DNA of 64,000 nucleotides from Tianweitania sp. UT-5YL-CI-8. Lineage in GTDB: Bacteria > Pseudomonadota > Alphaproteobacteria > Rhizobiales > Rhizobiaceae. Shown here piece by piece: positions 31,564-40,023 of the stretch (positions within the stretch are counted from its first letter, which is position 1; each line of letters begins with the position of its first letter). The stretch lies in assembly GCF_030010215.1 (NCBI RefSeq), contig NZ_JASCRR010000017.1, forward strand, positions 19,292 through 83,291, in the 5' to 3' direction. Under the pieces are notes generated by a model. It was not told the DNA's origin and searched no databases. It was given only the letters and a program-made list of their open reading frames with translations. Position numbers and translations under genes: made by a program.

Positions 31564-31585
31564 GAAGACTTTTATCGGCGACCGA

Positions 31586-32623
31586 TCAAGAGGACGGGCC
31601 ATCATCCAGGCCGACGCGGTCGACCATCTCGGAAGCCTGCTTGCGATATTTCGCAATGTCGGCCAGCGGCAGCGTGTCGGCCTTGAGTTTTCCGAACGCC
31701 TTGACCGTCTCCGAAGGCTCCAGGCCGGGCTCGACCGGATATTCGTAGTTTGCCTCGGCATAGACCTGCTGTGCCTTATGGCTCGCCAGGAACTCGATCA
31801 GCTTGACGGCGTTGTCGCGGTTCGGCGCATGCTTGGCGAGCGCTGCACCCGAGATATTGACGTGGGTAAGGCCGTTCTCGAAGGTTGGGAAGAGCACGTT
31901 GATCGCGTTGCCCCACTCCTTCTCCTTCGGATCCTTCTCATTGTTGCGCATCAGGCCGACATAATAGGTGTTGCCGATGGCAATGTCGCACTCGCCCGCC
32001 GCAATGGCGCCAGCCTGCGGACGGTCGCCGCCGTCGGGCTTCTTGGCGAGATTGGCCTTGAGGCCTTTCATCCACTCTTCGGTTTTTTCCGCACCCCAAT
32101 GCGAGATTGCAGCTGAGAACAGCGCCAGATTGTAATCGTGCTGGCCCGAACGCATGCAAATCTTGCCCTTCCACTTCGGGTCGGCCAGATCGGCATAGGT
32201 GATCGCGGTGTCTTGCACGCGGTCCTTCGAGGCATAGACGACACGGGCGCGCTTGGTGACGCCAAACCAGTTGCCTTCCGGATCGCGATACTCGGCCGGC
32301 AGTTCAGCGTTGAGCTTTTCATCGATCAGAGGCTGGGTGACGCCCTTTTCCTTGGCCGAGGTCAAACGCGAAATGTCGACCGTCATAATGACGTCGGCGG
32401 GCGAGTTCTCGCCTTCAGCGAGGATGCGCTCTTCAAGGCCCTTGTCGAGAAACAGGACTTCGGTCTGGATGCCGGTCTCTGCCGTGAAGGCCTCGAGCAC
32501 GGGCTTGATCAGGTCAGGCTGACGATAGGTGTAGATGTTGACGGTGCCGTCGGCCAAAGCCGAGGTGGCAAACAATGCGGCAAGCGCAAAAGCGCCTAGG
32601 CCCGAAGTCTTTGTGGAAATCAT
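31586..32623 (-). CDS. fbpA: periplasmic iron(III)-binding protein of ABC importer (FbpA type)
   Basis: 345-aa exported binding protein. Signal peptide ~1-24 (ending TSALADG). Class I iron-binding features include VNIYTYRQPDLIKPVLEAFTAETG at the start of the mature part and the tyrosine pair in GNTYYVGL, which corresponds to the paired Tyr ligands of FbpA. The ATG at 32623 has GGGAG eight bases upstream. Translation continues after the hairpin to the permease gene. An Irr-type box 120 bp upstream indicates iron-dependent control. Confidence 0.88.
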   Translation of the reverse strand: MISTKTSGLGAFALAALFATSALADGTVNIYTYRQPDLIKPVLEAFTAETGIQTEVLFLDKGLEERILAEGENSPADVIMTVDISRLTSAKEKGVTQPLIDEKLNAELPAEYRDPEGNWFGVTKRARVVYASKDRVQDTAITYADLADPKWKGKICMRSGQHDYNLALFSAAISHWGAEKTEEWMKGLKANLAKKPDGGDRPQAGAIAAGECDIAIGNTYYVGLMRNNEKDPKEKEWGNAINVLFPTFENGLTHVNISGAALAKHAPNRDNAVKLIEFLASHKAQQVYAEANYEYPVEPGLEPSETVKAFGKLKADTLPLADIAKYRKQASEMVDRVGLDDGPSS

Positions 32624-32742
32624 AGTGACGTCTCCCTGCCAAATGGCTTCGCCGGCAGCACGAGGCTGCCGGACCCTCAAACAGCGCCTATATGCTCAAG
32701 CGGAGTGGACTAATCAACTATAAAGATCAACAAAATCAATTA

Positions 32743-32759
32743 TTTGGAATAGTTCTAAA
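32743..32759. promoter_or_regulatory. Irr-type iron control element (ICE) upstream of the iron importer
   Basis: TTTGGAATAGTTCTAAA matches the Irr consensus TTTAGAA-N3-TTCTAAA in all but one base on the minus-strand reading (TTTAGAACTATTCCAAA). It lies 120 bp before the fbpA-like start codon and just downstream of the PdhS-like gene's end. In Rhizobiales, Irr acts under iron limitation and usually represses or activates through such boxes. Family consensus is known; regulation of this operon is inferred. Confidence 0.75.
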
Positions 32760-32875
32760 GTGGAGGGTTTGGCACAGATTTCAACGCTTTGATCAACGAG
32801 TTCATACGAATGCAAGTTACGGTCACGAAAATGTGACCAGCGGGGTGTCATGCGACATCCGCGCAGATCGAAAGT

Positions 32876-35800
32876 TTACTCTGCCAAAACGCGCGTGGAG
32901 GGGAAAATGACCTCGACCAGCGTTCCCTCTCCCGGCGTCGAGGTGATGGTGAAGCGGGCGCGGTTGGCCTCTACCATGGCTTTGGTCAGCGGCAATCCAA
33001 GACCCGTGCCGTCGCCGCGCGGGCGCTTGAGCGAGTTGATCTGCTTGAACGGCTTCATCGCCTGCTCGATCTCGGCCTGTGTCATACCAACACCGGTGTC
33101 GCGCACCCGCAAAGCGATGTCGCCGCTCGGCTCATATGACGTCGAAACGATCACCTGCCCGCCTGCCTGGGTGTAGCGAACGGCATTCGACAACACGTTG
33201 AGCGCAATCTGGCGCAGGCTGCGCATATCGGCAACCACCTCCGGCAGGCGCGAAGCGAAGCTGGACCGGATGATGACGCGCTCGCGATTGGCCTGCGGCT
33301 GCATCAGCGCGACCGTCTCGGACAGCACATCGTTGATGGAGACGGCTTCGTAATCCATCTCCTGCTGGCCGGCCTCGATCTTCGAGATATCGAGCAGATC
33401 ATTGACGAGATCGAGCACGTGATTGCCCGATCGATTGATGTCGCGGAGATAGTCGCGATAGCGGTCATTGGCTACGGGACCGAATTTCTCGTCCATCATC
33501 AGTTCGGAAAAGCCGATGATGGCGTTGAGCGGCGTGCGGATTTCATGGCTGATCCGCGCCAGGAAGTCGGTCTTCTGCGACGAGGCACGTTCGGCGATTG
33601 AGCGCGCCTGCGTCAATTCTTCCTCCGCGCGCTTCCAGGGCGTGATGTCGCGCACCACCGCGCAGTAGCCGCTGTCATGCGGCAACTTGCCGATGCTCAT
33701 GAACATCGGGATGAAACCGCCCTCGGCCTCGCGACCGATGACATTGCGTCCATCGTTGAGCACGCTGGCCACGCCGTTATCCGCCAAGCCGTTGAGATAA
33801 TCCTGAACGGCGCGCTGGCTTTCGATGGCAAACAGCGCGGTGAAAGGCTTGCCGGCGACCTCGTCGCTGTCTTGGCCGAACAGCGCTTCCGCCGGCCGGC
33901 TGATGGAGCGGATGTTGCCATCCAGGTCGATCAGAACCACGCCATCGGTGGCGGTATCGATGATTGCCCGCATCTCGGCCACGCGCGTCTGCAAGGCGGA
34001 AACCATCGAAGCGGCGCCGGCAACGTTCTCGTCGTCCTCGCTGTTGGCAGGCTTGACCACCAGCATCAGCGCCTTGCGGCCGCGCCAAGGCACGGAACGC
34101 AGCAGCGCTTCGACGGCGAATTCCGCACCGTCCCTTCCGCGCATTTTCAGGTGCCGGTCTGCATCGACGACATCGGAGAGATGATCGACGAACAGGCTGC
34201 CGAGCCCGCCGGCCATTTCTATATCGTCGAGCGACGCGTGACCGATAAGGGCCAGGAATTCCGGGTTGGCATAATGCAGCCGGTCGCCAGAGTGGATCAG
34301 CACCGGAAGCGGCATCCGCTCCAGCAGAGCGTTGTCGGCCGGCGGGTGATCTTCTGCATCGGCCTCGACCTGCTCCGCGGACGGTTCAGGCACTGCTTCC
34401 TCACGACGCGGTAGTGTGGAAACATCCTCCGCCACGGAGGTTTCCTCCGGTGCGTTTACGGGCAGCGCGGTTTCAACCCGCTGTGCAGCGACGGTTTCCT
34501 CCGAGGACTCCGCTTGCGGCACCTCGGCTATCTGAGGCGGCACGTATTCGACAGCAGGCTTCTTCAGCGTTTCGGCGGCTTCCTGGGTGGTCGCCGCGAC
34601 CTGCTGCGGCGTCATGTCCGCAGGTTCGGCACGCGCTGGAACGTCCGGTTCGGGCGCGAGCACTGGTGGTTCAGATCCGGTCGTTTTCCGCAACCGGTCG
34701 CCGATTTCGCGGAACGCGGTGCGCTCGACGGGAGACAGAGTCTTGCCATTGTCCAGATAGGCGTCGGCAGGCCGATGCGCGGCGAGGCGGATGACATTTT
34801 CGGCAGCGGCAGGTTGTTCGTCGGGCGTCGCCGGCACCTCAGGCTCATCGGCTGGAGTAACGGGAACCTCCGGCTCCACTTCGTCCGTACGTGCGTTGGG
34901 TACGAGCGCCAACCCGATGCGTTCGGGATCGACAACCGATTCCGATGGGCGAAGAACGCCAAACCCTCTGAACCCTTCGAAAACACGGTCGCGGCTATAG
35001 ACCGGCAAAGCCGCCAGATCGACAGGCACCTTGCGGTCCGTTCCGGCCACCGGCCACAGCACCATCTTACCCGACCACGTATCGCGCCGTTCCAGAAGGG
35101 CTGTAATCTCTTCGTCCGGATCGAGTGCGAAGGTCATCGAAACATCGTGGAACAGCCGCCCGATCACATCGGCGGCGCGTTCTCCCACAACGCCGGCAAA
35201 TTCCGGCGAGATCGCGCTGAACAGCCCCTCGGCATCCGTCCGCCAGACGAACCGCACCGCAGGCGCATCGTCATGAAGGCCGTCGGCGAGCGTCGCCGGC
35301 TTTTCCGCCGGCGGCGTCGAAGCATGTTCCGGCACCGGTGAAACTGTTGCCGCGACAGGCGGCTGTTCGATGGCCGGCGAAACTTCGACAGAAGCCGTCT
35401 TGGGTTCCTCGACCGGGGCAACGCTTTCCCGCGCGGCATGGTCGCGTTCGTCGACGACGACAAGAAGATAACGGACGGGATCGTCGGTCAAGCGCGCCAC
35501 TCCGACAGGCAAGCGGCCGCCGGGCACCGACAACACGCGCTTGAGCAGGCGCTGTCCTTGCTGCCCAAACTCGGCGACGAGTTGCGCGACCCGGAAAGGC
35601 TCGAGCGAAAGGCTGGAGAACCCATCCGAGGCCGCTTCGACCTGCCCCTGCGCATCGAGAAACGCCAGGAAATGACCGGGTTCACTGAACCCACCGACAG
35701 CATGCCGGACGATATCGGCCTCGTCCTTCGCGTCGGTCTGCGCAGCAGGAACGGCCAGCAGTATGCCCTGTTCGCCATCCGGCAAGGTCACTGCGCTGGC

Positions 35801-36106
35801 AAGGAAGGCTATGGCGCGGCTTTGCATGCCGGTCGCCAAGCGAACCAGAATCGACCGGTCGCGCCCGATATCGGGGAAGCCGCTGGTCGCGGCAATCTGC
35901 CGGCGGGCCGTCAAGCCAAGACGCGAGGATGCGCCGATCATATCTTCGACCGCGTCATGCCCAAAGATCGCAGCCCCCGGGCCGTTGGCCCAGATTACCT
36001 GATCAAGATCGGTGGACAGGATCGCCAAGGCATCGCCGGCAGCAAAACGCTGCCTGACCTGGTCGAGGATCGCGACATCCAGAAATGAGTAGGCTGCTGA
36101 CGGCAT
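32876..36106 (-). CDS. PAS-domain sensor histidine kinase, PdhS/PleC-like
   Basis: 1076-aa cytoplasmic kinase. No clear signal peptide or membrane segment. The first ~700 residues contain PAS-like regions (one near 270-400, one near 590-690) linked by Pro/Glu/Ala-rich low-complexity sequence. A last PAS domain is at ~703-835 (VLIDLDGNIRSISRPAEALFG). The H-box FLARISHEIRTPLNAIIGFSE is near 850, followed by N-, G1- and G2-boxes (LSNAVRYT, DTGVGMT, GTGLGLPL). The H-box resembles the DivJ/PleC/PdhS kinases acting on DivK in cell-cycle control. Exact orthology is not proven; no response regulator gene is next to it. Confidence 0.8.
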   Translation of the reverse strand: MPSAAYSFLDVAILDQVRQRFAAGDALAILSTDLDQVIWANGPGAAIFGHDAVEDMIGASSRLGLTARRQIAATSGFPDIGRDRSILVRLATGMQSRAIAFLASAVTLPDGEQGILLAVPAAQTDAKDEADIVRHAVGGFSEPGHFLAFLDAQGQVEAASDGFSSLSLEPFRVAQLVAEFGQQGQRLLKRVLSVPGGRLPVGVARLTDDPVRYLLVVVDERDHAARESVAPVEEPKTASVEVSPAIEQPPVAATVSPVPEHASTPPAEKPATLADGLHDDAPAVRFVWRTDAEGLFSAISPEFAGVVGERAADVIGRLFHDVSMTFALDPDEEITALLERRDTWSGKMVLWPVAGTDRKVPVDLAALPVYSRDRVFEGFRGFGVLRPSESVVDPERIGLALVPNARTDEVEPEVPVTPADEPEVPATPDEQPAAAENVIRLAAHRPADAYLDNGKTLSPVERTAFREIGDRLRKTTGSEPPVLAPEPDVPARAEPADMTPQQVAATTQEAAETLKKPAVEYVPPQIAEVPQAESSEETVAAQRVETALPVNAPEETSVAEDVSTLPRREEAVPEPSAEQVEADAEDHPPADNALLERMPLPVLIHSGDRLHYANPEFLALIGHASLDDIEMAGGLGSLFVDHLSDVVDADRHLKMRGRDGAEFAVEALLRSVPWRGRKALMLVVKPANSEDDENVAGAASMVSALQTRVAEMRAIIDTATDGVVLIDLDGNIRSISRPAEALFGQDSDEVAGKPFTALFAIESQRAVQDYLNGLADNGVASVLNDGRNVIGREAEGGFIPMFMSIGKLPHDSGYCAVVRDITPWKRAEEELTQARSIAERASSQKTDFLARISHEIRTPLNAIIGFSELMMDEKFGPVANDRYRDYLRDINRSGNHVLDLVNDLLDISKIEAGQQEMDYEAVSINDVLSETVALMQPQANRERVIIRSSFASRLPEVVADMRSLRQIALNVLSNAVRYTQAGGQVIVSTSYEPSGDIALRVRDTGVGMTQAEIEQAMKPFKQINSLKRPRGDGTGLGLPLTKAMVEANRARFTITSTPGEGTLVEVIFPSTRVLAE

Positions 36107-36243
36107 TCTTTGTCCCTGCCTGGCGCGGGCATTCTAAATTAACGCTTCGTTAATAAAAGCAGACAGCCGCCACGTCCATCAAACATGGCCTTGTGCTGCC
36201 GGTTTCCGCACCATGTGGTTAACGGCGAGATTTTTTGGTGCAG

Positions 36244-36261
36244 TGCAACATAAATATTGCA
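36244..36261. promoter_or_regulatory. candidate PhaR-type site upstream of phasin
   Basis: TGCAA-N8-TTGCA (36244-36261) within a stretch dense in TGC/GCA words (GTGCAGTGCAAC, GCAACGCAGCA). PhaR repressors of PHB granule genes bind TGC-rich inverted repeats in related bacteria. The site lies about 80 bp upstream of the phasin start. Assignment is inference. Confidence 0.4.
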
Positions 36262-36340
36262 ACGCAGCATAAGGGGTGCTATATGTCATTCATCGACATA
36301 AAAGGCCTTCGTGAAGGTCTATCAAGGCAAAGGATGGAAA

Positions 36341-36799
36341 ATGTCCAAGACCAAGACTGCCGAATTCGTAGAAAACGTTGAATTCCCCACTTTCGACGTC
36401 TCCAAGGCAACCGACCAGCTCCGCACTTTTACCGAAAAGGGCGTCGAGCAGTCGAAAGAGGCTTATGCCAAGATCAAAACCGGCGCTGAAGAAGCCCAGA
36501 AGACGATCGAAACCACCTTCGAGACCGTGAAGACGGCTTCGAACGACATGTCCTACAAGACCATTGCCGCCCTGCGCACCAACACCGAGCTGGGTTTTGC
36601 TCATCTTGAGTCGCTGCTGGGCGCCAAGTCGCTTTCGGAGGTCTTTGAGCTCCAGACCTCGTTCCTCCGCAAGCGCATCGAACTGTCGGTCGAGCAGGCA
36701 AAGGACTTCCAGGCTGTCGCCACCAAGGTCGCCGAGGACGTCACCAAGCCGGCCAAGATCGCTTTCGAGAAGGCTTTCACCGAACTCAAGGTTGCTTAA
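36341..36799 (+). CDS. phasin (PHB granule-associated protein)
   Basis: 152-aa phasin-family protein that coats polyhydroxybutyrate granules. All-helical and rich in Lys, Glu, Ala and Thr: LRTFTEKGVEQSKEAYAKIK, TIETTFETVKTASNDMSYKTIAAL, TNTELGFAHLESLLGAKSLSEVFELQTSFLRKR. No signal peptide. The ATG at 36341 follows AAGGATGGAAA; an upstream in-frame GTG (36311) lacks support. An sRNA with three anti-Shine-Dalgarno hairpins follows directly after its stop. Acetoacetyl-CoA synthetase 7 kb upstream is part of the same storage cycle. Confidence 0.9.
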   Translation: MSKTKTAEFVENVEFPTFDVSKATDQLRTFTEKGVEQSKEAYAKIKTGAEEAQKTIETTFETVKTASNDMSYKTIAALRTNTELGFAHLESLLGAKSLSEVFELQTSFLRKRIELSVEQAKDFQAVATKVAEDVTKPAKIAFEKAFTELKVA

Positions 36800-36811
36800 A
36801 CCGGCGCCTTC

Positions 36812-36927
36812 GAAATACCCGGCGGGCGGTTCCTCCTCCCTCTGCCCTCCGGGCTAAAAGGCCAGTACCTCCTCCCGCTGGCCAGACACAAGGAAAAGAC
36901 CGGCACCTCCTCCCGCCGGTCTTTTTC
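36812..36927 (+). ncRNA. three-hairpin sRNA with CCTCCTCCC loops (alpha-r14/NfeR1 type)
   Basis: Three consecutive hairpins each expose the same nonamer CCTCCTCCC in the loop (at 36832-36840, 36868-36876 and 36906-36914). Stems: H1 CCCGG.GGGC/GCCC.CCGGG (36818-36853), H2 GGCCAG/CTGGCC (36860-36883), H3 AAGACCGGC/GCCGGTCTT (36896-36923), the last followed by TTTTTC, so H3 is also the terminator. The loop sequence is complementary to the ribosome-binding consensus. This three-hairpin, three-anti-SD layout is that of the rhizobial alpha-r14 family (NfeR1); cuckoo/CcsR RNAs of Rhodobacter use the same loop. The 5' end is estimated; it may have its own promoter or be cut from phasin mRNA. Confidence 0.82.
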
Positions 36928-37067
36928 TGTTGTGGGGTACCCTTTCCTAAGCAATTCGAGTTTTCTCGCACACGGTTTCGCAGGCTGTGAAATACCCGGC
37001 CACGTGTCGTAAAAGCCTTGAAATGTCATTCAAGAGGCCGTATGGACGCTTCGCGAAAGCAAGATGT

Positions 37068-37144
37068 GCGGTTGTAGCTCAGTTGGTTAGAGCGCCGGAT
37101 TGTGGATCCGGAGGTCGGTGGTTCAAGCCCACCCAACCGTACCA
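37068..37144 (+). tRNA. tRNA-His (GTG), lacking G-1 and with A73
   Basis: Complete cloverleaf: acceptor GCGGTTG/CAACCGT, D-arm GCTC...GAGC, anticodon stem CCGGA/TCCGG with loop TTGTGGA (anticodon GTG), T-arm GGTGG/CCACC and encoded CCA. The base before G1 is T (37067), and position 1 pairs as G with U72; the discriminator is A73. Normal bacterial tRNA-His has an extra G-1 opposite C73. Loss of G-1 with G1-U72 and A73 is a known trait of a group of alphaproteobacteria, co-evolved with their HisRS, which is also in this window (5156-6769). Confidence 0.96.
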
Positions 37145-37576
37145 TTTGGAACGCTCGGTCGTTCGCCGACTTTCTTCCGACCTGAAAACCGACAGAATCC
37201 TTGAGACGTTTGGTATGTCTTCTTTGCGCGTACGCGTTGTCACGCAGGTGAGCCGCTTGACTGACACTGTTGCCGTCTGCCGCTACACCAGCAGCGCTTG
37301 CGCATGGCTTGGGGTCTGGCTCTCCATCGTCTTGGAAATCTCGCAGTCCCGGTAGGATCGAGTGATGTCGGACAGCAATGCGATCCGCTTCATCTTCCGC
37401 ATGTCGGCGTAACGCTAGTCGTTCCCGGGTCCAACGGCACAACGCGATAAGTTCCGTTGCGGTCTAAAGTTTTTCCAGGCGCTGGTCGGGAACCTTTATG
37501 TTTCTGGCGCGCTTTCTTGGTGCATTCACGACACCGTGAACACAATGTTTTACGACAAGCACCAAGGAAGACCCTC
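37145..37576. other. gap with candidate general-stress (EcfG-type) promoter for the DUF892 gene
   Basis: 432 bp without a gene. Near its end GGAAC (37489-37493) is followed 17 bases later by GCTT, close to the EcfG sigma consensus GGAAC-N16-17-CGTT, about 65 bp before the DUF892 start. DUF892/YciF genes are typical general-stress targets in rhizobia. The rest shows nothing I can name. Confidence 0.4.
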
Positions 37577-38074
37577 ATGGCCAAAGAAAAGAACCTCGAA
37601 GATCTCTTTCACGATACTTTGAAGGACATCTATTATGCCGAGCGAAAAATCCTCAAGACGCTGCCTAAAATGGCGCGTGCCGCCAGTTCTTCTGAGTTGA
37701 AGTCGGCGTTTGAAAAGCACAAGGACGAGACGGAAGTTCACGTCGAGCGCCTGCAGCAGGTTTTTGAACTGATGGGCAAGCGCGCCCAGGGCAAGACCTG
37801 CGACGCCATTGAGGGCATCATCTCCGAAGGCGAAGACATCATCGACACCTTCAAGGGTTCGCCTGCGATCGATGCCGGCCTGATTTCTTCTGCCCAGGCG
37901 GTCGAGCACTATGAGATGACCCGATACGGCACGCTGAAGCGCTGGGCTGAAGTACTCGGCATGAGCGATGCAGCGGAACTGTTGGGCCAGACGCTTGCAG
38001 AAGAATCCAAGACCGATGAAGCCTTGACCGCGCTTGCAGATGCATCCGCGAATGAGATCGCAAAGCCTGCCTAA
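37577..38074 (+). CDS. DUF892 / YciF-like ferritin-fold stress protein
   Basis: 165-aa four-helix protein of the DUF892 (YciF/YciE) group, linked to osmotic and oxidative stress. Typical features: NLEDLFHDTLKDIYYAERKILKTLPKMA at the N-terminus, the paired acidic/His residues in EKHKDETEVHVERLQ and AVEHYEMTRYGTLKRWAE that build the ferritin-like dinuclear site. ATG at 37577 follows AAGGAAG; the frame opens upstream but without support. A hairpin terminator follows six bases after the stop. Confidence 0.9.
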   Translation: MAKEKNLEDLFHDTLKDIYYAERKILKTLPKMARAASSSELKSAFEKHKDETEVHVERLQQVFELMGKRAQGKTCDAIEGIISEGEDIIDTFKGSPAIDAGLISSAQAVEHYEMTRYGTLKRWAEVLGMSDAAELLGQTLAEESKTDEALTALADASANEIAKPA

Positions 38075-38079
38075 TCTAT

Positions 38080-38104
38080 AGCCCCGCGCCAGCGGGGCTT
38101 TTTC
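38080..38104 (+). terminator. rho-independent terminator after DUF892 gene
   Basis: AGCCCCGC (38080-38087) pairs with GCGGGGCT (38092-38099), loop GCCA, followed by TTTTTC on the plus strand. Confidence 0.9.
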
Positions 38105-38128
38105 TTATTTCATCTACAGGAGACGATC

Positions 38129-38206
38129 ATGGGTCGTGGTATTTTACTCTGGATGCTTGGCATTCCAATTCCGATTATTATCCTTCTCTTCTTGTTCATG
38201 CGTTAG
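38129..38206 (+). CDS. 25-residue membrane peptide
   Basis: MGRGILLWMLGIPIPIIILL...FMR: almost entirely one hydrophobic helix with charged ends. A strong AGGAG lies six bases before the ATG, and the stop overlaps the ribosome binding site of the next gene, so they are co-transcribed. Short peptides with a GIPIP-like core are common in rhizobia and other proteobacteria but have no known function. Probably a stress-related membrane micro-protein. Confidence 0.7.
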   Translation: MGRGILLWMLGIPIPIIILLFLFMR

Positions 38207-38215
38207 GAGATGGCC

Positions 38216-39121
38216 ATGCAAAGCGACTACACAACTGCCGAAGTCGGCACACAGGTCGAATCGTCGAAATCGGCTGTCAGCTGGGGTCCGATCATTGCGG
38301 GCGCTTTCGCGGCTTCGACAATCACCTTTATCCTGATGCTGTTGGGTTCCGGCCTGGGACTTACAATGGTTTCGCCATGGTCGAATGAGGGCGCGAGCGT
38401 CACCACATTCGCGGTTTCGACGGCGATCTGGCTGATCATTGTGCAATGGCTGGCTTCCGGCGCGGGCGGCTATCTTACGGGTCGGCTTCGTACCAAGTGG
38501 GTCGGCATCCACACCGACGAAACCTTCTTCCGCGATACCGCGCATGGCTTCATGTCCTGGGCAGTCGCCACGCTGGTGACCGTGATGGTTCTGGGTTCGG
38601 CCATAACCTCCGTTATCGGAACAGGCATCCAAACGGCCTCCACAGTTGCGTCCGGTGCTGTCATGGGCGCCACCGCCGGCGCGGACACGGAAAGCACCAG
38701 CGGCGCGGCATCGTACTTCGTCGATTCGCTGTTCCGCCCGAACGATCCCGGTCGTCTTGCGGCCCCAGGTGCGGAAGGCGATGCGGCGGCAGCCGCGCAG
38801 GCCTCGCGCATTCTCGCTTCAAGTGCGGCAGCGGGCGAGATGACGCCTGAGGACAAGACTTATCTCGCGCAGCTCGTCGCTGCCCGGACAGGCCTGTCTG
38901 AAGCCGAGGCTACCGCACGTGTCGATGCCGTCATTGCTCAGGCAGAGGCTGCCAAGACGCAGGCTATGGAAGCTGCCGATACCGCACGGGCCGCAGCTGC
39001 CACCTTCGCCCTGATCGCGGCGTTGTCGATGATCATCGGTGCCTTCATCTCGAGCGCCGCGGCTGCCCTTGGCGGCAAGCAGCGTGACGATGAAGAAACC
39101 GTCTATCTGTCGCATCGTTAA
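38216..39121 (+). CDS. multi-span membrane protein of unknown function
   Basis: 301-aa membrane protein. Hydrophobic segments at ~20-50 (GPIIAGAFAASTITFILMLLGSGLGL), ~65-85, ~105-130 and ~255-280; an Ala-rich soluble region ~145-250 includes EMTPEDKTYLAQLVAARTGLSEAEATAR. Some databases call such rhizobial proteins PhnA-like, but I see no phosphonate-related motif. The second ATG (38216) is used since AGGAG lies six bases before it; the first (38210) abuts that site. Downstream of the 25-aa peptide, ends with a strong terminator. Confidence 0.7.
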   Translation: MQSDYTTAEVGTQVESSKSAVSWGPIIAGAFAASTITFILMLLGSGLGLTMVSPWSNEGASVTTFAVSTAIWLIIVQWLASGAGGYLTGRLRTKWVGIHTDETFFRDTAHGFMSWAVATLVTVMVLGSAITSVIGTGIQTASTVASGAVMGATAGADTESTSGAASYFVDSLFRPNDPGRLAAPGAEGDAAAAAQASRILASSAAAGEMTPEDKTYLAQLVAARTGLSEAEATARVDAVIAQAEAAKTQAMEAADTARAAAATFALIAALSMIIGAFISSAAAALGGKQRDDEETVYLSHR

Positions 39122-39149
39122 GCCGACAGGCAGATAAACACTAAAAAGG

Positions 39150-39182
39150 ACCCGCGGCATTTGTGTGCTGCGGGTTTTTTTG
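39150..39182 (+). terminator. rho-independent terminator after membrane protein gene
   Basis: ACCCGCGGCA (39150-39159) pairs with TGCTGCGGGT (39166-39175) with one mismatch, followed by a run of seven T. It also lies near the end of convergent potI. Confidence 0.88.
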
Positions 39183-39204
39183 TTGTGGTTTGAAGCTGCC
39201 GGAT

Positions 39205-40023
39205 TCAGCCGCGTTGAGCGGCGTGCTCGTCGCGTTGACGTTGCACTTCGCGGCGCTTGTTGACCACCGAGACCGTGATGACGCCGAGGGCGACGATTCC
39301 GATGAGAATTGTGCAGGCAGCATTGATCTCCGGCGTCACACCCAGCCGCACCTGGCTGTAGATCTTCATCGGCAGCGTAGTGGCCCCCGGGCCTGACGTG
39401 AAGGAGGCGATGACCAGATCGTCCAGCGACAGAGTGAAGGCGAGCATCCATCCGGAAATAACTGCCGGCAGGATGACCGGCAGCGTCACCGAAAAGAAGG
39501 TTTTCACCGGCGTCGCGCCAAGGTCCATCGCCGCTTCTTCGAGCGAACGGTCGAACGACACCAGCCGCGACTGCACCACCACGGCAACGTAGCACATGGC
39601 GAATGTCACATGAGCCAGCGTGACCGTCATGAAGCCACGGTCGAAACCAACAGCGACGAACAAGAGAAGCAGCGACAGGCCGGTGATGACTTCGGGCATC
39701 ACCAGCGGCGCAAACACCATGCCAGAAAACAGCACCCTGCCCCGAAACCGCGTGTAGCGCGTCAATGCCAGCGCGGCCAGCGTACCCAAAATGGTTGCGA
39801 TGGTGGCAGAGAGCAGGCCGACGCGGAAGGTTACCCAGGCCGCGTCCATCAAGCCTTGGTTTCGGAACAGCGCGCTGTACCATTTAGTCGAAAATCCGCC
39901 CCAGACGGTGACGAGCTTGGATTCGTTGAAGGAGAAGATGACCAGAAGTACGATCGGCAGATAGAGAAAAGCAAAGCCAAGGGTGATCGAGACGATGTTG
40001 AAGCGGCTCCAGGTCGCGTTCAT
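39205..40023 (-). CDS. potI: putrescine ABC transporter permease PotI
   Basis: 272-aa inner-membrane permease with six membrane segments and a BPD-transport loop (EEAAMDLGATPVKTFFSVTLPVILPAV). Sequence style (FLYLPIVLLVIFSFNESKL at the start, FTLSLDDLVIASFTSGPGATTLPMKIYSQVR near the end) is the PotC/PotI type. Its ATG overlaps the potH stop by four bases (ATGA). Last gene of a four-gene importer operon potFGHI. Confidence 0.92.
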   Translation of the reverse strand: MNATWSRFNIVSITLGFAFLYLPIVLLVIFSFNESKLVTVWGGFSTKWYSALFRNQGLMDAAWVTFRVGLLSATIATILGTLAALALTRYTRFRGRVLFSGMVFAPLVMPEVITGLSLLLLFVAVGFDRGFMTVTLAHVTFAMCYVAVVVQSRLVSFDRSLEEAAMDLGATPVKTFFSVTLPVILPAVISGWMLAFTLSLDDLVIASFTSGPGATTLPMKIYSQVRLGVTPEINAACTILIGIVALGVITVSVVNKRREVQRQRDEHAAQRG

